From contig JAGRBZ010000001.1 in NCBI GenBank assembly GCA_020433805.1, forward strand, positions 19,273 through 83,272: a DNA stretch of 64,000 bases, written 5' to 3'. This DNA comes from Anaerolineae bacterium (lineage in GTDB: Bacteria > Chloroflexota > Anaerolineae > 4572-78 > J111). Below the pieces are notes generated by a model. That model was not told where the DNA came from, searched no databases, and was given only the letters and a program-made list of their open reading frames with translations. The translations under genes were made by a program, and so were the position numbers. Below are positions 10,969-19,944 of this stretch, piece by piece. How positions within the stretch are numbered: position 1 is the first letter of the stretch; each line of letters starts with the position of its first letter.

Positions 10969-13900
10969 ATGTCAAACGAAATGAATGAAATACAGTTTGT
11001 TGAACAAGATAACGAGCAGGCCGAAGTGGATCAAAATAATTGGACGATCTTAATCGTTGATGACGATGATGAAGTTCATCAGGTTACAAAGTTAGCACTT
11101 CGAAACTTTAGGTTTCTTAATAAAGGCGTGGATTTTTTAAGCGCTTATACAGTTCAAGAAGCTAAGACTTTGCTCCAAGAAAGTGAATACAACATCGCTG
11201 TCGTCCTGCTGGATATTGTAATGAAAGGCCAGGACTCCGGCTTGAAACTGGTTGAATATATTCGTAATGAGTTGAACAATAATCTCGTGCGAATTATTTT
11301 ACGGACAGGCCAGCCAGGGCAGATACCGGCCAAAGAGATCATCGTTAAGTATGAAATTAATGATTATAAACTAAAAACGGAACTTACTGCAGAAAAACTG
11401 TTTGGCTCACTTGTTACTGCTCTAAGAACGTATGATGATCTTCTTTCTTTAGAACTTAGTAAAAGGGAATTGGCTAAAACTTACGAAGAGCTAAAGTCTG
11501 CAGAGCAAACTCTGGCCCAAAAAGAGGCGTACTTACGCCAAATCATAGATATAAATCCTCATTTTATTTTTGCCAAGGATAGAGAAGGGCGGTTTACCCT
11601 GGCGAATGAAGCTTTTGCCAAGGCCTACGGCACAACCGTTGACAACTTAATTGGCAAAACTGACTCCGATTTTAATCCCCATACATCGCTGGTCGAAAGA
11701 TACAATCGCGACGACTTCAGCGTTATCGAAACGGGACAGGATCTATTTATAGAAGAAGAACAGGTTACTAATATAGCGGGCCAAAGTCTTTGGCGCAAAA
11801 CCGTTAAACGTCCAGTTTTGGACAAGAATGGCAAGCCTTATCAAGTTTTAGGAATTGCCACCGATATTACGGAGCTAAAGAGGGCTGAATTGGCCTTGCG
11901 AGACAGTGAGGAACGACTACGCACTTTTGTAGAGGCTTTGCCGGACATTACCTTTATCAAAGATGAAAACGGCCTTTATGTTGAAGTTTTGGCTTCAAAC
12001 GACAACCCTTTGTATGAAGGGGCTGTTGAGTTACTAAAAGGTAAATATTTGCACGATGTGTTACCGCAAGACAAAGCCGAACTGTTCCTAAAGATTATTC
12101 ATACAACGCTCGAAACCGGTAAGCCTCAGACACTTGAATATGAAATCGATACGCCTATGGGACCGGCTTGGTTCGAAGGCCGTACATCGCCTATTAAATC
12201 GTATCGTGATGAACCACGCAGGATTGTTTGGTTAGCGCGTGATATTAGTATCCATAAACAAATGGAAGAGCGCATTCGTCAGTACCAATTGACGCAACAG
12301 CAAGCCGCTATTATCGACAGTGCTAAGGTTTTGATTGGTACTGCCTATCCAGATGGTCGTACTAATTATCTAAATAAGAGTGGTTTAGAATTGCTTGGCT
12401 ATAGTAGTTTAACCGAAGTTGACAATAAACCCATACTTGAGTTTGTGGACCCCAATGAGGTACCGCGATTTGAGCAAGAAGTTTTACCAACACTTTTTGC
12501 TAAAGGAAGCTGGCGTGGTGAGACCTCATTTGTCACGAAGGATGGGAAGACTATTCCTGTTGATCAGACACTCTTCTTGGTAAAAGATGAGAATGACCAG
12601 GTGCAGTTGATTGCAACGAGTGTAACCGACATCACAGAGCGTCAACGAGCTGTAGGCGCTCTTCAGGAAAGCGAAAGTCGATACCGGCAAATTCTTGACG
12701 CCATTACGCAGATGGTACTGGTTAAGGGAGAAAAATCTCGAATTGTGTGGGCTAATAAAGCATTCCGAGATTACTATGGAATGACGAATGATGAACTGCA
12801 AGCTTTAATCGATGCCCCTTTCAATGAGCCTGATTATACGCAACAGTATATCAAAGATGATGCATATGTGTTTGACAATGGTGAGGTTTTAGACATAACC
12901 GAAGAACCTGTGACACGATATGATGGAGTGGTGAAGCTGTTCCATACAGTGAAATCACCCATTTTTGATGCTGATGGTAAGGTAACCATGACTGTAGGTG
13001 TTTCTGAAGATATTACACATCGAAAACAAGCGGAAGCCGAGCTTGAAGCGCGGTTACAAGAATTAAATGCCCTGCAACGCGTTATGAGCCGTGAAGCCTG
13101 GCATTCTTATCTGGCCGTACAAGATGATGCCATATCGGGTTATTTGTTTGAGCATGACACGGTCAAGCCCGTGCTCCGTGCAAGTGATTTGATTACTCTA
13201 GATCTATCAGAATCGAAGTCAGCAGATAAAACTAGTCACGTTGTCACGAAGCCAATATCGCTAGGAGGCGAGGTGATTGGTGAACTTGGGGTTTATGAAG
13301 ATAGTTCTAATAGCACACTCTCTAGTGAAGATCAGGAATTTCTCAATCTGGTGACTGAACAGGTCGCCGAAGCAATGGAGCGTGCTCGACTGTTAGAGCA
13401 AACCCAAAAGCGTGCTATTGAGTTGGAAACGGTGGCTCAAGTGGGTACCATCGCTTCGACAACATTGGAGGTGGATAAACTTCTCCAAACGGTGGTTGAT
13501 CTGACCAAGAGCAGTTTTGATTTATACCATGCGCATATCTATCTGCTTAATGATAGTCAGGATACGTTAGTTCTCACAGCTGGTGCAGACGAGGTAGGTC
13601 GGCAATTGGTTAGCCAAGGTTGGAGTATTCCTTATGATAAAGAACATTCATTGGTTGCCTTGGCTGCACGTATTCAAGACGGTGTAATGGCAAACAACGT
13701 TCATTTAGAGCCTGATTTTCTTGCTAACCCGCTTCTTCCCAACACGCAATCAGAATTAGCCGTTCCCTTAATTGTTGGTGAGCAGGTGCTGGGTGTGCTA
13801 GATGTTCAGGGTGATAAGATTAATCGTTTTACAGAAATTGACGTTCGAATTCAAAGTACGCTAGCCACGCAAATAGCGGTTGCCCTGGAAAATGCCCGCC

Positions 13901-16047
13901 TTTTTGAACAGCAACAGGCGGTGACTGTTGAAATCGAAGAACAGGTTAGCCGTTTAGGCGTGCTTAATGAGCTAAGCGTTGAATTAACAGCTGTGCGAAC
14001 TTTAGATGACATATATAAAGTTGCTGCTGCCAGAGCAAAAGAAATTATTGATTGCGATAGAGTGAGCATTGCCAGGCTTACTGACTCTGGTAATGAATTT
14101 GAAATTGTTGATTTCGAAGAAAATATCTCTGTTTCTCGTAAAACCTGGTCTCTTGAAGAGACAGGTATAGGCCAAGTCTTCAAGTTCAACCAATTGGTCA
14201 ATTATTCAGATTTTAGAAAATTAGACTGGGCTGACACCAACCAGCTTCTAAAGCAAGGTTTTTATTCTGCTTTGGTAATGCCTCTGTTGGTTGGTGGCAA
14301 GGTTATTGGTACTTTTAATATGGCGAGTAAAAATGTTGATGCTTTTTCAGCCTCTGCTGAAAGTCTCATGCGACAGCTAGGCTCAACATTTTCTTCAATT
14401 ATTGAAAGTAGGCGTTTGTTTGAACAAACACAAACCGCTCTGGCTGAGACAGAAACACTCTATGATTTGATCGGCATGTTAAGCGCAGCTAACAATCTTG
14501 AGGAAATTTTGAGTGTTATAGGAATTTCGAAACACGGTGTTACTTCGGCAGATTTCTTTATTATTGAAACCGATAGTGCTGGTGAACCGGAATGGCTTGA
14601 GTTAAGTGCTTCTTGGTCTTTTAACAACCCACCCTTAGCCCAGGCTGGTTTGCGTGTCTCTGTTTCGGAATTTGTGGCATCTGATGTGTGGCTTAAGAAT
14701 CCGGATGAACCTTTTTTTATAGATGACTGCCGTAACGATTCCCGCCTCAACCAAAGTGTAAAATCTGTGTTAGAACAATTAAATATTAGAGCTACGTTGA
14801 TTATGCCGTTAAGAATGGGGAATAAATGGGTTGGCTTGATAACTTCAAACTGGCCCGAGGCTCAGCATTTTACAGATAAAGATAAGCGGCTGTACCAATC
14901 AATTGCAGCCCAGACAGCCGTTGTGTCTAATAACCTCTTGTTGCTTGAGCAAACTCGGCTCAACCTGGTTGAAACAGAAAGACGTTTTCAAGCAGCTAGT
15001 CGAATAAGCGAGACTCAAGACCTGCAGCAATTAATATCTGTGGTTATTAATGAAGGTCCCGTTCAGACTTTTAACCGGGCACTTCTCTTTGAATATGAGC
15101 GGTCAAATGATCAAAATGAGGTGCAGGCCTTGGTAGTGGTGGCAAATTGGTTTAGCGGGCAGGGTGTTTTACCTTCGCCCATCGGAAGGCGTTATCCACT
15201 TGCAGATTTTCCATCATTTCAATTAACGCTTAGTTCCGATCCGATTTTTATGAGTAACGCTCAAATGGATAAGCGGACTGATAGCGGTATTGCAGTTGTA
15301 GCCCAACAACAAGATATCAAAGCCTTGGTTGTGCTGCCATTGCGAGCTGGGGGAAGACCGCAAGGTACTTTGTTTTTAGAAGCAGAAGTAGCTTATGAAT
15401 TTACACAGCGTGATATCCGAGAATATATTGCCCTATCCCCGCAGATAGCAGCTGCTGTTGAGAACCATCGCTTGCTTGAAGAAACGCGCCAAGCGCTAAG
15501 TGAAGTTGAGGCTATCCAACGGCGCTATACGGTTCAATCATGGGAAACCTATCAGAACAAACAACAAATTTATGGTTATCAAAAGATTGAAGATGAAGTT
15601 GCACCTATAACGCGTAACGAATTACCTGTTTCATTAGAAAAGATTGATGGCGGAGCGAAAATTGTCGAGGGTGCTCCAAGCAGAGACCTCAATACAAATG
15701 AACAGTTCATGCAAAAGAAACCCTCTGCTAATCTGATCGTACCATTAACAATTCGTAACGAGATTATTGGATTGCTAGGACTGGAAGAAACAGGTGAAGA
15801 AATCGCCTGGTCTGCTGAAGAAGTGGCTTTAGTGGAAGCCGTTGCTGAACAGATAGCTCAAGTTGCCGAGAATATTCGCTTGCTTGATGAGACGCAAAGT
15901 CGTGCTGCTCGTGAACAACGTGTAAACGAGATTGGGGATAAAATTCAGGCAGCGCAGTCGTTGGAAGAAGCCTTGAGAATTGCAGCTAAGGAAGTGGGTT
16001 TAAGCTTGAAAGCGCCGCAAACAACAGCACAATTGAAGATTGAATAG
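10969..16047 (+). CDS. giant response regulator: REC + 4 PAS + 6 GAF
   Basis: 1692-aa soluble protein. An N-terminal receiver (~25-150) has acidic DDDD (31-34), phospho-acceptor Asp82 (LLDIVM), TGQPGQ and a Lys in DYKLKTELT. These features resemble the receivers of DUF3369-type regulators. Then come PAS1-4 (~185-690) and five to six GAF domains (~700-1640), including a locus-type GAF (LYHAHIYLLND, NTQSELAVP), and the tail IRLLDETQSRAAREQR. There is no DNA-binding, HD-GYP or kinase domain. I chose ATG 10969 because AGGAG (10958-10962) is 6 nt away; the in-frame TTG 10966 is too close. The receiver suggests phosphorylation by the locus kinase feeding back on a sensor scaffold, which is inference. 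Confidence 0.9.
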   Translation: MSNEMNEIQFVEQDNEQAEVDQNNWTILIVDDDDEVHQVTKLALRNFRFLNKGVDFLSAYTVQEAKTLLQESEYNIAVVLLDIVMKGQDSGLKLVEYIRNELNNNLVRIILRTGQPGQIPAKEIIVKYEINDYKLKTELTAEKLFGSLVTALRTYDDLLSLELSKRELAKTYEELKSAEQTLAQKEAYLRQIIDINPHFIFAKDREGRFTLANEAFAKAYGTTVDNLIGKTDSDFNPHTSLVERYNRDDFSVIETGQDLFIEEEQVTNIAGQSLWRKTVKRPVLDKNGKPYQVLGIATDITELKRAELALRDSEERLRTFVEALPDITFIKDENGLYVEVLASNDNPLYEGAVELLKGKYLHDVLPQDKAELFLKIIHTTLETGKPQTLEYEIDTPMGPAWFEGRTSPIKSYRDEPRRIVWLARDISIHKQMEERIRQYQLTQQQAAIIDSAKVLIGTAYPDGRTNYLNKSGLELLGYSSLTEVDNKPILEFVDPNEVPRFEQEVLPTLFAKGSWRGETSFVTKDGKTIPVDQTLFLVKDENDQVQLIATSVTDITERQRAVGALQESESRYRQILDAITQMVLVKGEKSRIVWANKAFRDYYGMTNDELQALIDAPFNEPDYTQQYIKDDAYVFDNGEVLDITEEPVTRYDGVVKLFHTVKSPIFDADGKVTMTVGVSEDITHRKQAEAELEARLQELNALQRVMSREAWHSYLAVQDDAISGYLFEHDTVKPVLRASDLITLDLSESKSADKTSHVVTKPISLGGEVIGELGVYEDSSNSTLSSEDQEFLNLVTEQVAEAMERARLLEQTQKRAIELETVAQVGTIASTTLEVDKLLQTVVDLTKSSFDLYHAHIYLLNDSQDTLVLTAGADEVGRQLVSQGWSIPYDKEHSLVALAARIQDGVMANNVHLEPDFLANPLLPNTQSELAVPLIVGEQVLGVLDVQGDKINRFTEIDVRIQSTLATQIAVALENARLFEQQQAVTVEIEEQVSRLGVLNELSVELTAVRTLDDIYKVAAARAKEIIDCDRVSIARLTDSGNEFEIVDFEENISVSRKTWSLEETGIGQVFKFNQLVNYSDFRKLDWADTNQLLKQGFYSALVMPLLVGGKVIGTFNMASKNVDAFSASAESLMRQLGSTFSSIIESRRLFEQTQTALAETETLYDLIGMLSAANNLEEILSVIGISKHGVTSADFFIIETDSAGEPEWLELSASWSFNNPPLAQAGLRVSVSEFVASDVWLKNPDEPFFIDDCRNDSRLNQSVKSVLEQLNIRATLIMPLRMGNKWVGLITSNWPEAQHFTDKDKRLYQSIAAQTAVVSNNLLLLEQTRLNLVETERRFQAASRISETQDLQQLISVVINEGPVQTFNRALLFEYERSNDQNEVQALVVVANWFSGQGVLPSPIGRRYPLADFPSFQLTLSSDPIFMSNAQMDKRTDSGIAVVAQQQDIKALVVLPLRAGGRPQGTLFLEAEVAYEFTQRDIREYIALSPQIAAAVENHRLLEETRQALSEVEAIQRRYTVQSWETYQNKQQIYGYQKIEDEVAPITRNELPVSLEKIDGGAKIVEGAPSRDLNTNEQFMQKKPSANLIVPLTIRNEIIGLLGLEETGEEIAWSAEEVALVEAVAEQIAQVAENIRLLDETQSRAAREQRVNEIGDKIQAAQSLEEALRIAAKEVGLSLKAPQTTAQLKIE

Positions 16048-16052
16048 CTGGT

Positions 16053-18281
16053 ATGATTATGAACACAATAAAGAATCTAATTAATTCAAGTATTCGTAAT
16101 AAGTTTATCGCCATCATCATTTTAATCGTAACGGTAGTCACTCTGATTGCCGGGGGGTATGGAACTTGGGTAACAGCAAGAGTGCTTCGCGATCAGGCGA
16201 AAAACGAGCAAATTTTCAAACTTCATAATTCAGCATCAGATATTACCAACTTTTTAGCCCATTTAGAAGAAGATGTCATTTTTTTAAGCCAATCTCAGGC
16301 TCTGACTCAGTATTTGGAAAGTCATGAACTCGACTCAGACTCGGTTTTGACAGCAGAAAGTCAAGCTGCTCTTGAACGGGAATTTTTAGCCTTTGCTCAA
16401 GCCCGGAAAATCTATGATCAGATTCGCTTTCTTGATACAACAGGTCAAGAAATTGTGCGAATTAATACAGGTTTTGAAGGTGAATCAACGGTTGTACCTC
16501 AAAAAGATTTGCAGAATAAAGCTGATCGTTACTATTTTGAAGATTCAATTTCATTGCCGCCGGGCGAAATTTTTGTATCTCCCCTCGATTTGAATGTTGA
16601 ACAAGGTATGATCGAAATTTTGCCTGATAAATCTAATAAACCGGTAATTCGCTATGGAACGCCAGTTGTTTTTAATGGAAAAATTGTTGGCGTAATTGTA
16701 ACGAATGTTTTAGCTAAGAATTTTCTTGATCTTCTTGAAGAAGTTGAGGAAACGATGTTTTTAGTGGATCAAGAGGGTTACTATCTCTACCATCCTGACG
16801 AGAGCAAACGATGGGGACGAGATTTAGGCACAAACATATCCTTGCAAAGTGATTATTCTCAAGAAATAACACAACGTCTATTATCTGGAAATGCTGGAAC
16901 ATTTACGGGTGATGGAAAATTTCTTGTGTACCAGCCGGTTGACCCAGAAGGAATTAAAGCTAATTGGTTCTTAGGTACAGTGCAATCTGAGGCCGAGTTG
17001 TTTACTCCTGCATTTAATTTCATACTTATCACTTTGGTTGTGATAGTAGTGACTCTATCGTTAGGGATCATTTTTGCGATTAGTGTTGGGCGGGTTATTA
17101 CTACTCCAATTATCGAGCTGGAGCAGTCAGCAATTCAGGTTGCTGAAGGAAATTTTGATACAAAATTTATTCGAACAAGTGAAGATGAGATTGGCTCATT
17201 AGCAGGATCTTTCAATACCATGACGGCGAAGTTGCGTGAGTTAGTGAGTGGTCTTGAGGAACAAGTTGTCGATAGAACTAGGGAACTTATTCTGACGACT
17301 GAGATTGGGAGACAAGCCTCGTCGATTAGGGACTTGGATGAGTTATTACCCTATATTGCTGAGTTTATTAATGATCGCTTTAACCTTTATTACACGCACA
17401 TTTATTTTGTAGATGATCTTGGTCAGAGTCTGGCTATAAGGTCTGGTACTGGAACCGTGGGGCAGGAACTGCTGGCTCGACATCATACGGTACCAATTGG
17501 TTCAGGCTCTATTGTAGGTCAGGTTGCAGCGTCAGGTCAGTCGATTGTGGTTTCTGATACAGAAAATAGTGAAATACACAAACCTAATCCCTTATTACCC
17601 GATACCCGATCGGAGGTTGCCGTCCCTTTGATCGTTGAAGGGCAAGTTATTGGTGTGCTTGATATGCAATCGGCTCGAGTTAATACATTTACAGAGAATA
17701 ATTTAACAGTATTCGAAGCGATGGCAATTCAGCTAGCGATTTCCATTGATAGTGCCAAGCAGTGGGCTATCAGCCAGGAAGCCCAACAACGCGCGGAAGA
17801 AGCATTACAGCGACTAACTGGCGAAACCTGGGCTGAGACTTTGGCTGGTCGTCAAAAAGGAACCGCTTTCGGTTACGACTTATCCACTGTGACCTCTTTA
17901 GACTCTGAAATCCAGAATGGAAACGGAAATGGCTACGAATCCGTTCCTGTTGTCGTGCAAAATAAAGCGATCGGTCAACTCTCTGTAAAAAAATCGGAGA
18001 ACCATCGCTTAACGCTTGATGAGCATGCGCTACTGTCGGCCGTTGCCCAGCAGCTTGCTCAAAAAGCTGAAAATTTGCGACTTTTTGAGCAAACACAACA
18101 GCGGGCAACACGAGAGCAGATCGCCCGGCAAATTACAGATAAAATTCGATCAAGTAAAGATATTGAGAGCGCATTAAAAACGGCAGCCGTCGAATTAAGT
18201 AAAGCTCTCTCCACATCGCGAGCCGTGGTCGACATACAAGTACAACGACCATCCAATGACTTAGAAACCAACAATAAGTAG
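16053..18281 (+). CDS. Cache-HAMP-GAF membrane receptor without kinase
   Basis: 742-aa receptor. TM1 is at ~14-38. An extracytoplasmic double-Cache-like domain spans ~40-325, with typical pieces such as IRFLDTTGQEIVRIN, DRYYFEDSI, IRYGTPVVFNGKIVGVIV and FLVDQEGYYLYHP. Then TM2 (~328-350), HAMP (~351-405), GAF1 (~415-575, LYYTHIYFVDD, LLPDTRSEVAVP), a degenerate GAF2 and the shared AENLRLFEQTQQRATREQ tail. Cache domains usually bind amino acids, amines or carboxylates, which fits the amino-acid-type enzyme downstream; the ligand itself cannot be read. The start is ATG 16053, 5 bp after the previous stop; ATG 16059 is an alternative. There is no output domain. Confidence 0.9.
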   Translation: MIMNTIKNLINSSIRNKFIAIIILIVTVVTLIAGGYGTWVTARVLRDQAKNEQIFKLHNSASDITNFLAHLEEDVIFLSQSQALTQYLESHELDSDSVLTAESQAALEREFLAFAQARKIYDQIRFLDTTGQEIVRINTGFEGESTVVPQKDLQNKADRYYFEDSISLPPGEIFVSPLDLNVEQGMIEILPDKSNKPVIRYGTPVVFNGKIVGVIVTNVLAKNFLDLLEEVEETMFLVDQEGYYLYHPDESKRWGRDLGTNISLQSDYSQEITQRLLSGNAGTFTGDGKFLVYQPVDPEGIKANWFLGTVQSEAELFTPAFNFILITLVVIVVTLSLGIIFAISVGRVITTPIIELEQSAIQVAEGNFDTKFIRTSEDEIGSLAGSFNTMTAKLRELVSGLEEQVVDRTRELILTTEIGRQASSIRDLDELLPYIAEFINDRFNLYYTHIYFVDDLGQSLAIRSGTGTVGQELLARHHTVPIGSGSIVGQVAASGQSIVVSDTENSEIHKPNPLLPDTRSEVAVPLIVEGQVIGVLDMQSARVNTFTENNLTVFEAMAIQLAISIDSAKQWAISQEAQQRAEEALQRLTGETWAETLAGRQKGTAFGYDLSTVTSLDSEIQNGNGNGYESVPVVVQNKAIGQLSVKKSENHRLTLDEHALLSAVAQQLAQKAENLRLFEQTQQRATREQIARQITDKIRSSKDIESALKTAAVELSKALSTSRAVVDIQVQRPSNDLETNNK

Positions 18282-18308
18282 CGTAATTGCTGTTAGGTGA
18301 GCACGTTT

Positions 18309-19868
18309 ATGAGTGATTATAACAAATCTAAATCCGAATTAATCGAGGAACTGGTTCAGCTTCGTCAAGAGTTAGCTCAATTAAAGGCAGAGCAAAACGC
18401 AATAGAGCAAGAATCTGTCCAACAAAAAGAGTTGTTGGATATCATTATAGACGCTCTTCCTCTTGGTATATTTGTTAAAGATGTTCAGAACGATTATCGA
18501 TTTATTATTTGGAACACTCAGATGGAAACGTTTTTCGAAACCGAGCGCGTTAATATTTTAGGCAATAGCGATTATGATTTGTTTGGTAAGGAAAAGGCGG
18601 ATTATTTTCGCTCCACAGATGTAAACGTGATGGGGAGTCGAGAATTATTTGATATTCCTACGGAAGAAGTACCGACCAGCCAAGGAGTAATTTTGGCGCA
18701 TACAACCAAAGTGCCAATTTATGATGATGATGGTCAGCCTCAATATTTACTTGGTTTACTAGAAGACATTACTGAACGAAAAAAAACGGAAGAGGAACGT
18801 CAGCACCTTATGACTGCGGTAGAACAGAGTGCTAACACGATAGTAATTACCGATCTTAAGGGAAATATTGAATATGCCAACCCCAGTTTTGAGCGGACGA
18901 CGGGTTACACCTTAGATGAGGCACAGGGGAAGCATACGCGCATCTTAAAATCGGGGTATACAAATTCAGAGGAATACACAGAGTTGTGGGAAACGATTAC
19001 CTCAGGAAAGATTTGGCAGGGTGAATTCTATAATAAAAGGAAAAATGGAGAATATTACTGGGAGTCCGCTTCTATTTCACCTATTCGCAATACTCAAGGC
19101 GAAATCACCCATTTTTTGGCAGTGAAAGAAGATATTACCGAGCGCAAAAAATCTGAAGAGATGCTGATAAAGAGGGCTTCGGAATTGGCTATGGTAACCC
19201 AGGTCGCGACCGCCTCGTCTAGCCTGCTTGATGCTGAAGCGATGCTGCAAACCGTGCTTGCGCTGACAAAAGAGCGATTTGATCTGTATCATGCGCATGC
19301 ATATGTGTTGAATGAGAGCGGCACTGTACTTAAATTAATTGCTGGTGCCGGTGAAAAAGGCGCAGAATTGGTTTCACAAGGCTGGAGTATTCCTCTTAAC
19401 CACTCAACTTCGTTGGTGGCTCGTGTGGCGCGATCTCAACAAAGTGTTATTGTTTGCGATGTCGATAAAGGTGAATATTTAGCTAATCCGTTACTACCCG
19501 AGATACGTTCACAATTAGCTGTTCCAATGATTGTAGGAAAACAGCTTTTAGGGGTCTTGGACTTTCAGTCGGATAAAACCGATCACTTTTCGGACGAGGA
19601 TGCTAACATCAAGACTATTCTTGCTTCACAAGTAGCGGTGGCGTTGCAAAATGCTAAACAGTTTGAATACAGTCGACGCCAGGCCGAGCGAGAGCAGCTT
19701 GTTAATACAATTACTCAGAAAATCCAAAATACAGTCACTGTGGACAGGGCCTTACAGGTTGCCGTTCAAGAGCTGGGACAAGCGTTTCGTGCTCGTTCTA
19801 CTCTCGTTCGATTAAAACAAGGGGATAAAAAAACGTTTGCCGAGACGCCATTAAAAGCAAATGATTAG
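18309..19868 (+). CDS. PAS-PAS-GAF sensor protein
   Basis: 519-aa soluble sensor. An N-terminal coiled coil (KSELIEELVQLRQELAQLKAE) leads to PAS1 (~40-160), PAS2 (~170-285, VEQSANTIVITDLKGNIEYA, ends KEDITERKK), a locus-type GAF (~295-460, LYHAHAYVLNE, LLPEIRSQLAVP) and the helical tail SRRQAEREQLVNTITQKIQ. PAS2 has the NPSFERTTGY pattern common in PAS domains of diguanylate cyclases and kinases, but no LOV cysteine. ATG 18309 is preferred: AGGTGA (18294-18299) lies 9 nt upstream, whereas the longer GTG start at 18297 has no ribosome-binding site. No output domain. Confidence 0.88.
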   Translation: MSDYNKSKSELIEELVQLRQELAQLKAEQNAIEQESVQQKELLDIIIDALPLGIFVKDVQNDYRFIIWNTQMETFFETERVNILGNSDYDLFGKEKADYFRSTDVNVMGSRELFDIPTEEVPTSQGVILAHTTKVPIYDDDGQPQYLLGLLEDITERKKTEEERQHLMTAVEQSANTIVITDLKGNIEYANPSFERTTGYTLDEAQGKHTRILKSGYTNSEEYTELWETITSGKIWQGEFYNKRKNGEYYWESASISPIRNTQGEITHFLAVKEDITERKKSEEMLIKRASELAMVTQVATASSSLLDAEAMLQTVLALTKERFDLYHAHAYVLNESGTVLKLIAGAGEKGAELVSQGWSIPLNHSTSLVARVARSQQSVIVCDVDKGEYLANPLLPEIRSQLAVPMIVGKQLLGVLDFQSDKTDHFSDEDANIKTILASQVAVALQNAKQFEYSRRQAEREQLVNTITQKIQNTVTVDRALQVAVQELGQAFRARSTLVRLKQGDKKTFAETPLKAND

Positions 19869-19944
19869 CGATGATGAGTCGATAATGATATACGCAACAG
19901 TTAATCACGTTCAGTTCGATGCGAAAAGGTTGGGGAGCTAGATT

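Noticed and set aside
18820..19150. PAS2 of the 519-aa protein as a second LOV domain
   Set aside because: It lacks the NCRFLQ cysteine motif; the corresponding stretch reads GKHTRILKSG.
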